The notes: generated from the sequence alone by a model not told the origin. Positions 35,734 to 45,048 are shown, counted from the stretch's first letter. The stretch: 64,000 nt of DNA from Streptomyces triculaminicus (GCF_017349075.1 NZ_JAFMOF010000002.1:992001-1056000), one strand, 5' to 3'. A program made the numbers and translations.

Positions 35734-36920
35734 TCACCGATCCGGGTTCGCCTGGCGGGTGAGGGTCGCCGCGGCCAGGGCCATGGCCCCGATGAGCAAG
35801 GGCATATGGGAAGCGAGAGCTCCGGCCAGGGCCGGACCCGTGGCGCCGCCCAGCATGGCGAACGTGGTGGCCGTCGCCGTGGCCCGTGAAGCCGCGCGGC
35901 GGGAGCGGTCGCGGGTGACGGTGGCCATGGCGGAGCCGTTGGCCAGTCCCAGGCCGCAGCCGACCATGGCGCAGGAGACGCCGACGAGCCAAAGCGGCGC
36001 GGCCTGGGACCGACCGAGGCCGCTCGTGAGCAGTCCGGCAGCGACGCAGAGCAGGCCGGCGCGCATCAGGGGCGGTCCGTCACCGGGGCCCCGGGTGCGG
36101 CGGGCCGCCCAGCGGCCCGTGAACACCGCCGGCGTCACGGCCGGCAGGCCGACCAGCGCCGCCCCCAACGGGCTCAGCCCGTGCGCGCGGGTCAGTGCGA
36201 AGTACGTGAGGAACGTGAACATCGAGTTCGCGCAGAAGAGCACCAGCAGGACGAACAGGGCGGTGCGGGTCGAGGGGTTCCCGATCAGCCCGCTGTCGAG
36301 GACCGAATCCGCGCGGTGTCGGGCGCGGTGCAGGAGTACGGCAAGCAGCGTGACGGACACCGCGGCGGCGCCCGCCTCGGGGGCGGTCAGGGCGATCAGT
36401 GCCGTCGTGGCCGCCGCGGTGCACAGGGCGATGCCCACACCGTCGAGCCGCCGTTCCGGCCGGCCGTACCGCGCCGGCCGGCCGGGGAGCAGGATGAGGG
36501 CGCAGCCTGCCGTGACGGCGGCCAGGAGGGCGAGGGTGCCGAAGACCGCGCGCCACCCCAGTGCGCTGGTCAGCAGGCCACCGAGCAGCGGCCCCGCGCA
36601 GGTGGCCGTGGCCGCGGTGGCGACCCACGCGCCCACGGCGCGTCGTTCCTCGTCCTCCCCCCGGCTCAGGCCGAGCAGGAGCGACAGGCTGACGGGCGAG
36701 AGGGCGGAGCCGCCTGCGCCCTGGAGCAGGCGGGCGGCGAGCAGGCCAGGGCTTGCAGCGGCCCGCTGGTGAGTTGGTAGGCGGCGGCGAACCATTGGGT
36801 GAGGGCCGGGCCCATCCCGAGCGCGTCCGACACGGCGGGCACGGCCGCGGTGGGGGCCGCGACGGCCAGGGCGCCGCACAGCAGGGCGAGGTGGCACGTG
36901 CACCGGGCCCCGGACGTCAC
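35734..36920 (-). pseudogene. MFS multidrug-type transporter with an internal deletion
   Basis: From GTG 36920 one frame gives helix 1 and the loop MGPALTQWFAAAYQLTSG of a DHA2-type transporter. The next expected helix and the GRLADRFGRR-like motif are missing, and the match resumes in another frame with LLAARLLQGAGGSALSPVSL. It then runs to the stop at 35734 (GWRAVFGTLALLAAV, LVGLPAVTPAVFTGRW, GLANGSAMATVTRDRSRRAA). About 40 residues are lost and the frame is shifted near 36760. The GTG overlaps the stop of the monooxygenase fragment. The gene cannot make a working transporter as read. Confidence 0.75.
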
Positions 36921-37855
36921 AGGAAGTGCCCGTCGGGGCGCACGACGTGTGCTTGCCGGTAGGCGTCGGTCCGTACCGTCAGCAGGGGCAGCGCCGACGT
37001 CGCGGCCCGGGGGTCCGGGGTGCCGCACACCGGCAGGAGGTGGACGTGGTGCCCGGTGCGCAGGGCCTCGAACAGCCGGCGGTGGGGGCTCCTGGGCGTG
37101 GGAAGCAGCGGTACGTCGGGGGCCCGCGCCCCGCTCCGTACCCGGGCGCCGGTGCTCGCGCCGCTTCCCGGCAGCCCGGCCAGCGCGGCGGCGAGGCGCC
37201 GGCGTACGGGCGGCAGCCGCGCGACCCCCAGTCCGGCGACGCGCAGGGCGTGGCCCCACAGCGCGGGGGTGGCGTTGAAGCGCAGCATGGCGCCCGTCAG
37301 CCGCATGACCCGGCAGGCGGCCCGCCGGCGTTCCTCGGCGTAGGCGTCGAGGAGCCGGTCGTGCGCGGGGTCGGCGACCGCCGCGGCCAGGCGCCATCCC
37401 AGGCTCATGGCGTCGGCGATCCCGGTGTTGAGGCCCTGGCCACCGGTTGGGGGGTGGACGTGGGCGGCGTCGCCCGCGAGCACCACGCGGTGGTGCCGGT
37501 AGCGGGCGGCGTGGCGGTGCTCGCAGCGGTAGTGGCTGATCCACTCCACTTCTCCCAGCGCGAGGTCCCGCCCGGTGATGCGGCGCAGCAGTTCTTCGGC
37601 CGGCCCGGTGTCGTCGGCGGCACCGGGCGTACCGCCCGTCGCGAGCTGCCGGTAGGGGTAGAGGACCAGGCGCCAGCGGCCGTCCCCGAACGGCAGGAGC
37701 AGCACCATGCCGTCGCGTCCCCAGTGGCTCCAGGGCTGCTGCGGCCCGGCATCGATCCGTGCGTCGACCGACAGGACGTCGTAGGGGTGGACCGTCCGGT
37801 GGGCGGATATGCCCGCGAGCCGCCGGACGGTGCTGTGCGCCCCGTCGCAGTGACC
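36917..37855 (-). pseudogene. FAD-dependent aromatic monooxygenase, 5'-truncated
   Basis: The C-terminal two thirds of a PHBH/MhpA-like hydroxylase. It begins at the DG motif (GHCDGAHSTVRRLAG), then the GD motif VVLAGDAAHVHPPTGGQGLNTGIADAMSLGW and a thioredoxin-like C-terminal part ending HVVRPDGHFL. The FAD-binding GxGxxG N-terminus is absent; upstream sequence belongs to a uricase fragment on the other strand. Without the Rossmann dinucleotide motif it cannot bind FAD. Confidence 0.8.
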
Positions 37856-38242
37856 GAGGGGGCGACGTTCACCGGCTTCGCCCGTGACGCCTACACCACG
37901 ACGCAGGTCTTCACCGACCGTGTCTTCGGGGCCCGCCTGGACGTGACCTGGCAGCACGCCGAACGGGACACGGACCACCGGGCCTGCCGGCAGCGAGCCG
38001 GGCGCGCGCTCACCGAAGCCTTCACCGGCCACACCAGCCGCTCCAGCCAGCACACTTTCTACCAGTTGGGCGCGGCGGTGCTGGACGCCTGCCCCGAGAT
38101 CGCGCACGTCCGCGTCGAAGGAGCCCACCTGACGCGCGCCCTGGTGGACCTGCCCCCCTTCGGGGCCGAGAACGACGGACGCGTCTACACAGCGGCGGAC
38201 CACCAGCGGAGCACGGTCGCAGTCGACGTGCACCGGACCTGA
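37840..38242 (+). pseudogene. Urate oxidase, 5'-truncated
   Basis: In the + frame ending at 38242 the sequence GATFTGFARDAYTTTQVFTDR, then SSQHTFYQLGAAVLDACPEI, and LVDLPPFGAENDGRVYTAAD matches the second half of uricase (the usual FxGFxRDxYTTLPET, QHTLY and LVDL-PFG-x-DN-x-VFYAAD motifs). Upstream of about 37840 the frame overlaps the monooxygenase fragment and no uricase sequence is present. Roughly the first half of the enzyme is missing. Confidence 0.75.
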
Positions 38243-38282
38243 ACAGCGACAGCAACAGCCATACGGGAAGGACACCGGCTTC

Positions 38283-38561
38283 GTGAACCTCACCCGACCG
38301 CACAAGACCCGTAGAGCAGCCCTGGCCGCCGCGCTCACCCTCGCCGCCCTCGCCCCCGTGGCGCCCACGGCCCGGGCGAACGACCACGAAGGCCGCCACG
38401 ATGAAGGCGCGGTGCTCCTGGAGTGCGCCGGCACCGTCGCCGCCTCCTACTCGCCCGGCTTGACCCTCGCCCCCCGGCCCGTCTCCGAACGGGAGTTGCT
38501 GCGGGTCGGGCATTGCGACGTTGTGCCACCCCGGAGCGCTCGGTCACTCACACGGGTCTGA
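38283..38561 (+). CDS. Small secreted protein, probably truncated
   Basis: 92 residues from GTG 38283. A signal peptide (KTRRAALAAALTLAALAPVAP, cleavage ARA) is followed by LLECAGTVAASYSPGLTLAPRP. The CxGT-xxx-YSPGLT block is the start of a family of small Streptomyces secreted proteins with paired cysteines. The rest of that domain is missing; the last 15 residues look unrelated. A fragment joined to foreign sequence is likely. Confidence 0.45.
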   Translation: MNLTRPHKTRRAALAAALTLAALAPVAPTARANDHEGRHDEGAVLLECAGTVAASYSPGLTLAPRPVSERELLRVGHCDVVPPRSARSLTRV

Positions 38562-38582
38562 GTAGCCGCACTCGCGCACGTG

Positions 38583-39611
38583 TTACGCCGGGGGCTTCTG
38601 CAGCCAGTCTGCTTCGGTGGTCCAGAACATCTGGCGCGCACCGAGATAGTCGTGGGCGAAGTCCGTGAACCGTTCGCGGGTGAACGGCTTACCGGTCTTG
38701 GGGTCCTTGGCCTTGATGTCGGGTTCCTGGACGGCCATCGCGACGAGGGGAAGCGCATCCTTGTATGCGTGGAGGAACTTGTAGGAGTTCTCCATCTGGT
38801 ACTTCCGGTCCGGCAGGGTGTCCGGTCCTCCGATGCCGATCTTCTTGTCCCTGGCGAGGTCGAACATCTCCTTCATGCGCTTGTGATCGTCGTCGTCCGG
38901 CAGGAAGTTGATGTACTGGATGAACTGCGTCTTGGTGAAGACCTTCTTGCCGTAGCGCATGTTGTCGATCTCGGCATCGATGTAGGACTTCGAGGTGTAC
39001 TTGGTCTGGTCCGTCTTGGTGTCCACCTCGACCGCGGTCTCCGGAAGGTTCACCCCGGCGAGCTTTCCGTCGAACTTCTTAGCCATCGCCTTCAGCATGG
39101 CCTGGAAGTCTGCTCGCACCTCCTTGTTCCACTGCGCGACCATGGCCCCATGGGTGGTGGGGTTGTCAGGGTTCTCATCGACCGTCGGCGCGACCCCGCC
39201 CTCGTCCTTCACATATTGGGGAACTTTGGCGTCCTTCATGGCTACATCGAAGAACCGGTCCTGAATCTGGACGAACAGTTTCTTGTGGCGTTCCTGGAGA
39301 TACTTCAGGGCATTGTCCAGCCGCGACCACGTGTACTCCCCCTTCTTCTCCTCAAGGGCCTTCCAGGGCACCACCACCTGTACGCCGCCGATGTCCGTAC
39401 GGTCAATCATGGCCTTGACCTTCGGGTCCTCGCCGGACGTGGCATCCTCGAATGCGCCGAGCGACATGTACAGATTGTCCGTCACCTTGCCGTGGGGCAC
39501 CGAGGGGGCGGCCTTGCCGGGGGCGGGAGCCGCGGCGACCACCCCGACGGTGGCCGTCAAGGCCACGGCCGTGAGGACAACTGATCCGACTGCACCACGT
39601 TGCATCATCAT
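38583..39611 (-). CDS. Secreted glycoside-hydrolase-like TIM-barrel protein
   Basis: 342 residues with a signal peptide (VGSVVLTAVALTATVGVVAAAP). The motifs VQVVVPWKALEEKKGEYTWS, KKLFVQIQDRFFDVAMKD, FDGKLAGVNLPETAVEVD and LPLVAMAVQEPD look like the barrel strands of clan-A glycosidases, where PWKxLEPxxGxYxW and N-x-PET motifs carry acid/base residues. Codons have more A/T at the third base and the protein is lysine-rich, unlike its neighbours, suggesting recent transfer. The carbohydrate is unknown. Confidence 0.65.
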   Translation of the reverse strand: MMMQRGAVGSVVLTAVALTATVGVVAAAPAPGKAAPSVPHGKVTDNLYMSLGAFEDATSGEDPKVKAMIDRTDIGGVQVVVPWKALEEKKGEYTWSRLDNALKYLQERHKKLFVQIQDRFFDVAMKDAKVPQYVKDEGGVAPTVDENPDNPTTHGAMVAQWNKEVRADFQAMLKAMAKKFDGKLAGVNLPETAVEVDTKTDQTKYTSKSYIDAEIDNMRYGKKVFTKTQFIQYINFLPDDDDHKRMKEMFDLARDKKIGIGGPDTLPDRKYQMENSYKFLHAYKDALPLVAMAVQEPDIKAKDPKTGKPFTRERFTDFAHDYLGARQMFWTTEADWLQKPPA

Positions 39612-39739
39612 GAACGAGACGCTAGGGAAACGTTCTTAGTGAAAGATAAGAGCGTCCGTCGTCACTCCGGTGTCGGTACTCACCGCCACCGAATGTGTCA
39701 GTCCGTAACGAAGTGGCGGGTTTCTCGCGTATCACCTCC

Positions 39740-39875
39740 GCCCTTCTTAAGGCACGGGCCGCCGTCGGTACTGCTACGCCTGCGGCGCGTGCTCCCGAAG
39801 AACGCGACACGGCGGCGGCTGTACTGCGGCCCGGCCTGCCGGGCCCAGGCATACGACGTCGGCGCGAACCAAAGA
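39740..39875 (+). pseudogene. Zinc-ribbon small-protein fragment
   Basis: VLPKNATRRRLYCGPACRAQAY reads well in one frame, and a CYACGAC pair in a neighbouring frame just upstream would complete a C-x2-C / C-x3-C zinc ribbon. No start codon or full gene is present. It is a short relic in a region otherwise without genes (39612-39904). Confidence 0.35.
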
Positions 39876-39904
39876 TCGATACCGGCGGGTAGGAGGGGTT
39901 GACG

Positions 39905-40756
39905 TCACGCAACGCCGGGGGCGCGCAGGCGGTGCGGGCGAGTGCGGGTGTCCACGGGATTCCGGACCGGTGCCGCCGCCGACTCCTTCGGCGAGCTGCC
40001 GGAGGCTGTGCAGGTCGACGGTGCGGGTGTGCACCAGGCCGTCCTCGCCATAGCGGGCATGGAGCCCGTACACCTGCTGGACCTCCAGGTGCTCGGTGGG
40101 CAGTCGTACGGCCCGCTGGAACCACCGGCCCCACTTCTCGTCCCCCACCGAGTACGCGTACTCGATTCACACCCACTCGCCGAGGTAGAGCGGGAAGCGG
40201 CCCTGGCCGTTCTCGAACAGCAGCCAGACCTCCTTGAAGGCGTCGCGGTCGTGCTTGGCCTCCCATCGCACCACCTCGCCGCGGCACGTCGCGCCCAGCG
40301 CCAGCTCCTCCCAGGTCAGGAGGTGGGTGCGGTAGTGCGCGTTGGCCCGCTCGGGCTCGCCGGGGTAGCGGTTTGACGCTGATGCGGATCAGGTAGCGAG
40401 TGACCGGCTCGGTGCCGGTGTTCCGCAAGCGCCGGCGCATCGTCAGCCGGTACAGACGGCCGTCGTAGTCCAGCCGGGCCGCGTCGTGCTCGACGACCAG
40501 CGCGGAGCCGGTCGCGTACGGCTGCTCGCCCACCGCCCGCGGTGCCGGCGGCGCTGCTGCCGTCCGGCCGCCTCGGTCGGCTTGTGTCGCCCGGACTCCA
40601 CGTGGCTGACGTACGACGGATCGAAGCCCATCGCCGCCGCGAGCACCCGTTTGGCCCCGCACCTCGCGCCAGCTCAACCGGGGGCGCCGCTGCCGGGGAG
40701 CGGGGTTTGCTGCTGGTCCGGTGCCACGGTTTGCCATACCGGTCGCACGTGCGGCA
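39905..40756 (-). pseudogene. XRE-type regulator pseudogene, main part (cut by the IS5 element)
   Basis: Several frames carry pieces of one protein: VLAAAMGFDPSYVSHVESGRHKPTE (helix-turn-helix), then EQPYATGSALVVEHDAARLD, YDGRLYRLTMRRRLRN and TGTEPVTRYLIRIS, then KHDRDAFKEVWLLFENGQGR and GDEKWGRWFQRAVRLPTEHL in a further frame. At least three frame changes are needed. Its 5' end lies beyond the insertion element, at 41679-41750. It was decaying before or after the insertion and is not functional. Confidence 0.65.
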
Positions 40757-41678
40757 CTAGGGTCCGTCTTCAAATTGATCTTGCCCAGAGCAGGAGTGAT
40801 GCGAGTGTGACTGCTGCTTCGTAGGAGGTGGCGGTCTTCTCGTAGCGGGTGGCGATGCCGCGGAAGCCTTTGAGTTGGTTGAAGCAGCGTTCGACGGTGT
40901 TGCGGCGGCGGTAGATCTCGCTGTTGAAGCTTGTCGGCCGGCCGCCTCGTCGGCCTCGGTTTCGGCGGTGCCGCTTCTGGTCGTTCTTCTCCGGGATCGT
41001 GTGTCCGATGCCGCGTTTACGCAGGTAGGCGCGGAAGCCGCGTGAACTGTAGGCCTTGTCTGCGATCACGTGATCTGGGCGGCAGCGGGGCCGGCCTGGT
41101 CCGGTACGGGGCACTCGGATGCGTTCGAGCAGGGGGCGTGCGCAGATGCCGTCGTGTCGTTGGCCCGGAGTGAGCAGGATGGCCAGGGGGCGGCCGCGGC
41201 CGTCGCAGGCGAGGTGGATTTTGCTGGTCAGGCCTCCCCGGGATCGGCCGAGGGCGTGATCGTCCGGTTCGTCCGTCCGGTGCCTCCCCCTTTTCGGCCG
41301 GTGGCGGCGGCGTGCTGGTGGGCGCGGACGATGGTGGAGTCGATCTGGACCAGCCAGTCGATGTCACCAGCGGCGTCGGCACGGGCCTGGATCCGTTGCA
41401 GGGCCCGGGTGAACACGCCGTCGATGGCATAGCGGCGGAAGCGAGTGTAGACCGTCTTCCACGGGCCGTAGCGTTCTGGCAGGTCACGCCAGGAGACCCC
41501 GGTCCGGATCTTGTAGACCATCCCGTTGATGACCCTGCGGTCCTCGGTCCGAGGCCGGCCTCTGCTGGCACTCGGTATCAGCGGAGCCAGTAACTCCCAC
41601 TCGGAGTCGGTCAGTTCATGACGTCGAATCACGACACCATGATCCACCATCGAACGACCATTTGAAGACGGACCCTAG
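40757..41678. mobile_element. IS5-family insertion sequence with CTAG target duplication
   Basis: Inverted ends GGTCCGTCTTCAAAT (40761-40775) and ATTTGAAGACGGACC (41660-41674) are perfect over 15 bases. Each is flanked by CTAG (40757-40760 and 41675-41678), the expected short target duplication. The 914-base element carries one transposase made by frameshifting. Removing element and one CTAG rejoins the XRE pseudogene in frame. Clean ends and intact reading frames suggest a recent insertion. Confidence 0.9.
40770..41650 (-). CDS. IS5-family transposase in two frames, programmed -1 frameshift
   Basis: The first frame (ATG 41650) encodes IRRHELTDSEWELLAPLIPS to IDSTIVRAHQHAAATGRK. After a slippery AAAAGGGGG (minus strand, 41286-41294) the -1 frame continues DDHALGRSRGGLTSKIHLAC, HVIADKAYSSRGFRAYLRKR and RNTVERCFNQLKGFRGIATR to the stop at 40770. 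DDE residues are the Asp of QIDSTI, the Asp of VIADKAY and the Glu of NTVERCF. The full product is about 290 residues. Without the shift the first frame ends at 41228. Confidence 0.88.
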
Positions 41679-41750
41679 GGCGGCGGCCGGGCCCCATCTT
41701 CTTGCTCGGCTCGGCGGGGTACTCCGTCTTCTGGATCTTCGCGACAAGCT
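41679..41750 (-). pseudogene. 5' part of the XRE-type pseudogene, right of the IS5 element
   Basis: Minus-strand sequence AKIQKTEYPAEPSKKMGPGR followed by RP runs up to the CTAG target site and continues, after the element, as SAARATGMANRGTGPAAN in the same frame. No clear start codon is visible further right. From here to 41870 I see only a short GCGCCTAGCGCGC palindrome. Confidence 0.45.
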
Positions 41751-41870
41751 GAGGGGTAGCGCAGGCGTACGAGCGCGTTCCCCAGGCGCACCCAAGCCTC
41801 GCCCCTTCGTGCCTGTGTGAGACGGTGAGCGCCTAGCGCGCTGGATGCCTTCATTCAGTGCGCTGCTGCG

Positions 41871-42860
41871 ATGCGGATGAAGGAGTTCGTGGTGGAGAAG
41901 GTGACGTTGTCGGCGTGGCCCACGCCGATGGAAGCGGCTCCAAGGCTGGCCCAGCTGATCGGCCTGGCGCCGGACGATCTGTGGATCAAGCGGGACGACC
42001 TGACCGGACTCGGCGGCGGGGGCAACAAGGTCCGCAAGCTGGAGTGGCTGGTCGCCGACGCCCTGCAGCGTGGCGCGGACACCCTGGTCACCACGGGTGG
42101 GCCGCAGAGCAACCACGCCCGGCTCACCGCGGCCGCAGGTGCCCGGGCGGGCCTGAACGTAGTGCTGGTGATGCCCGGCTCCGGCCGCCCGGATCAGCCC
42201 GGCGGGAACCTCCTCCTGGACGCTGCCTTCGCCGCCCGGATCGTGTGGGCCGGTGACGCCACGCCCGCCGAGCTGGCCGGGCAGGCTGAGAAGACCTGCG
42301 CCGAGCTGCGCGAAGAGGGCGCCGTGCCGTATCTGGTGCCGTTCGGCGGATCCGGCGCCCTGGGGGCCCGCGGCTACCGCGAGGCAGGCGAGGAGATCCT
42401 CACCCAGCAACCCGACGTCCGGCACGTCGTGACCGCCCTGGGCTCCGGCGGCACGATGGCCGGCTTGGTCGCCGCCCTGGGAACCGAACGCGTCCTGGGC
42501 GTCGACGTCGGCGCACTCCCCGAACCCGCCTCCGTCACCGCCACCTTCGCCTCGGAACTCACCGGCAGCCAGGTGACAGCCGAGCAGCTACGTTGCCGGG
42601 GCGACCAGGTGGGCGAGGCGTACGGCATCCTGTACGAACCCGTCCTGGAGGCCATCACCACCGTGGCGCGCACCGAGGGCATCATCCTGGACCCGGTCTA
42701 CACCGGACGCGCCGCGGCGGGACTGATCGCCGCGGTGCGCGACGGCAGCATCCGGCCCGGAGAGCGCACGGTCCTGCTGCACACCGGCGGCCTGCCAGGA
42801 CTGTTTGGCCACGCCGAAGCAGCACACCGCATCGGCCAGACCCTGCACACCTACCCGTGA
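41871..42860 (+). CDS. PLP-dependent D-cysteine desulfhydrase / ACC-deaminase-like enzyme
   Basis: 329 residues. LWIKRDDLTGLGGGGNKVRKLEW carries the PLP lysine (Lys53), and TTGGPQSNHARLTAAAGA the Ser-Asn-His substrate-carboxylate motif. GSGGTMAG binds phosphate, and TRAAAGL near the C-terminus is typical of the family. Members degrade D-cysteine or ACC to pyruvate/2-oxobutyrate, ammonia and (for cysteine) sulfide. The start (ATG 41871, or 41877) has no clear ribosome site. It lies alone in the accessory stretch with a terminator after it. Confidence 0.85.
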   Translation: MRMKEFVVEKVTLSAWPTPMEAAPRLAQLIGLAPDDLWIKRDDLTGLGGGGNKVRKLEWLVADALQRGADTLVTTGGPQSNHARLTAAAGARAGLNVVLVMPGSGRPDQPGGNLLLDAAFAARIVWAGDATPAELAGQAEKTCAELREEGAVPYLVPFGGSGALGARGYREAGEEILTQQPDVRHVVTALGSGGTMAGLVAALGTERVLGVDVGALPEPASVTATFASELTGSQVTAEQLRCRGDQVGEAYGILYEPVLEAITTVARTEGIILDPVYTGRAAAGLIAAVRDGSIRPGERTVLLHTGGLPGLFGHAEAAHRIGQTLHTYP

Positions 42861-42873
42861 CATCGCCCCCGCC

Positions 42874-42898
42874 CCAGGTCGCCGAGATAGCGACCTGG
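42874..42898 (+). terminator. Terminator after the desulfhydrase-like gene
   Basis: CCAGGTCGC pairs perfectly with GCGACCTGG around a seven-base CGAGATA loop, 14 bases after the stop. Confidence 0.75.
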
Positions 42899-43068
42899 TC
42901 CTCTCCCGCGCTGACGCCGCCGCCCTGCCGCCCCCGGTCGGAAGCGCACGCCGTACGAAGGGGGCGCGGGTGGCGACCTGTGCAGCGGCGCGTCTGTGGC
43001 CCCCGCAAGTAACCGTGCTGAGGAAGACGGCAGTCCCGACCGTTGGACCGAACCAGGAGGGCGGAGAA

Positions 43069-43575
43069 TGAGCTTCTCTGTGTCATTCCATCCGGGCGCG
43101 CCATCCGGCGCTGAAGGTCCTGCTCCAGTGGGTCAAGAATGGGGCGACGACTACGAAGTCCTGGTCATGGAGGCGTGCAGTGCTCTCTCCGATGTCGGAG
43201 GCAACACGTTCCACATCGGCGGCTTCGGAAGTGACGAGTGGCCGCTCGACGTCGCGTATGACTTGTCTGCCTTCATGGAGCAACTCCCTTCGCTTCTGAT
43301 GGGTGTGCGTGAGCATCGCGAAGTCGAAATGGATCTGTACTCGCAGGGTGTCGAGAGGACCTTGATATTTCGCCCAGCCGAGGATCGCGTGATGATTCAT
43401 TGTGAGTCGCGGACCGATTGGGTTCCAAGTCCGAAGTCCGAAAGTCTCACGCAAGGCGAACTGGTTGCGATGCTCTCGAAATTGGCGGAGGACTTCGCTG
43501 GAGCGCTGAAGGCGATCGACTCTGAGCTGTCGAAGGTCTCGCCATTCGCGGAATGGCTGGAAGGTAAGGCGTAGT
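43069..43575 (+). CDS. Uncharacterised protein, lower GC than neighbours
   Basis: 168 residues from ATG 43069 with a strong GGAGGGCGGAGA ribosome site (the end is TAG about 43572-43574). It is acidic with no signal peptide or membrane segment. VGGNTFHIGGFGSDEWPLDV, AYDLSAFMEQLPSLLMGVRE and VEMDLYSQGVERTLIFRPAE suggest a compact alpha/beta fold. Size, acidity, low GC and position in a mobile-rich region recall immunity proteins of contact-dependent toxins, but no toxin gene is next to it, so this is only a guess. Confidence 0.55.
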
Positions 43576-43757
43576 CTCGCTGCCCCGTGATCAGGCCAGT
43601 TGTGCTGGGATGGCGGTGGGAGACTTGAAGCTCCGTCAGGTTCTTTCCTGGCGGGGCTTCTGCGGGGGAGGCGACAGTAGTTGACGGCAACGTCAGCGGA
43701 CGAGGGGGCAGGGCGGCGTCGTCGCCATCGGTGGCTCTGCAACCGCGCTGCCACTTT

Positions 43758-44885
43758 TCACGCCTCTATCTCCTCCAGGAGCATCCGCAGCGTCCCGCAG
43801 TGCTTTTCGCGGGGGAGCGCGTCCAGCGTGGCGCGGGCGTGGGCGTGGCCGCCGGCTTTGTCGCCGGAGCGGGTGAGCATCAGGGCTGTGTGCATGTCGA
43901 GGTGGGTGGCGAAGCGGGGGAGGCTCGCGGGGAGTTCGCGGCGGGCCGCCTCCTGGGCCCGTACGGCACGGTCCTCGTCGCCGAGGCGGGCGGAGAGCAG
44001 GGAGAGGAAGCCGTTCAGCCGCCAGTGGGCGACCGCGTAGTCGCTGACCTGGGTGCTGGGGCCGGAGGCGTCGAAGACGCGGCGGGCGCGGTCGGCGAGG
44101 TCGAGGGCGGTGGCCTTGTCGCCCTGCAGGGCGAGGGCGTAGGCCTTGCCGAGGGTGGCGTTGAGCAGGCCCGCGGAGGGTTTGTCGCTGATGGCCATGG
44201 CCTGGTCGGCGAGGACGGTGGCGTAGCCGAGGCCCTTGCCGCCGTAGCCGAGGGTGAGGGCGGCCCGGCCACGGGTCCAGACGCGGGTGCGTACGTCGTC
44301 CGAGCGGTCCGCCGCCTCGGCGGCCATGCGGAACCACGCGACGGCCTTGGCCTGGTCGGGCCAGGTGAACGTGGTGGCGTAGAGGGTCATCAGACGGGCC
44401 GCCACGGACCACATGCGGTCGTCGTCGAGCTGTTGCTGCACGACCATGAGGTCGTGGGCCGCGCGGCGCTGGATGTCGGCCGCTCCCAGGGACATGTAGT
44501 CGGCGCCGTAGGCGGTCAGCTTCTCCTCCCACTCCTGGGGGGAGGGTCCGCCCCGCAGCCGGGCGGTGAAGCCCACGGCGAGGAGGTCCGCCGCCAGCTG
44601 GGGTGCGACGGAGGCCGTGGCGACGCCGCCGGTCAGGCCCTGGAGCGCGAGGTCCTGACGGGCGGTCTCCTGTTCCAGGACCGCCGGGGGGACGTCGAGC
44701 ACGCTCGACAGGCACCGGACGTAGAACGGGCCGGGGCGGACCTTGCCGCGCTCCCAGCCGCTCACGTACTCGCGGGTCAGGCTGGTGGCGAAGGCGTCGT
44801 TGATCTCGGAGGCCAGCCGGCCCTGACTCCATCCACGCGCCCTCCGCAGCTCCCTGACGACCTCACCGATTGCCACAGAGGTCAT
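43758..44885 (-). CDS. XRE-family regulator with a TPR-like C-terminal domain
   Basis: 375 residues. N-terminal helix-turn-helix (VVRELRRARGWSQGRLASEI, LTREYVSGWERGKVRPG), then alpha-helical repeats over residues 100-370 with ALALQGDKATALDLADRARR as a clear TPR-like unit. This layout is found in Streptomyces NsdA-like regulators and peptide-responsive regulators, affecting development or antibiotic synthesis. The gene is single. Two direct ATGCCACTAC repeats lie just upstream of the start and may be its own operator. Confidence 0.85.
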   Translation of the reverse strand: MTSVAIGEVVRELRRARGWSQGRLASEINDAFATSLTREYVSGWERGKVRPGPFYVRCLSSVLDVPPAVLEQETARQDLALQGLTGGVATASVAPQLAADLLAVGFTARLRGGPSPQEWEEKLTAYGADYMSLGAADIQRRAAHDLMVVQQQLDDDRMWSVAARLMTLYATTFTWPDQAKAVAWFRMAAEAADRSDDVRTRVWTRGRAALTLGYGGKGLGYATVLADQAMAISDKPSAGLLNATLGKAYALALQGDKATALDLADRARRVFDASGPSTQVSDYAVAHWRLNGFLSLLSARLGDEDRAVRAQEAARRELPASLPRFATHLDMHTALMLTRSGDKAGGHAHARATLDALPREKHCGTLRMLLEEIEA

Positions 44886-44909
44886 CTTCCCCCGGAAATC
44901 ACCCTTCGA

Positions 44910-44931
44910 ATGCCACTACGGATGCCACTAC
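44910..44931. promoter_or_regulatory. Direct repeat ATGCCACTAC x2 upstream of the XRE gene
   Basis: Two identical 10-base copies start 12 bases apart (44910 and 44922), 25 to 46 bases before the start codon of the leftward regulator gene. Placement about one helical turn apart suits binding of a dimeric regulator to one face of the DNA. Confidence 0.45.
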
Positions 44932-45048
44932 CGGGCGGCCGATCGCCCGGAGACAGTGAGAGCGACGGGTGATCATCAGGTCCGGACGTACCACGGGGGT
45001 GTCCGTCCGGGCTCGTGGCTCGGGCCATCGCGCCCGTCGCCGGTGCGA

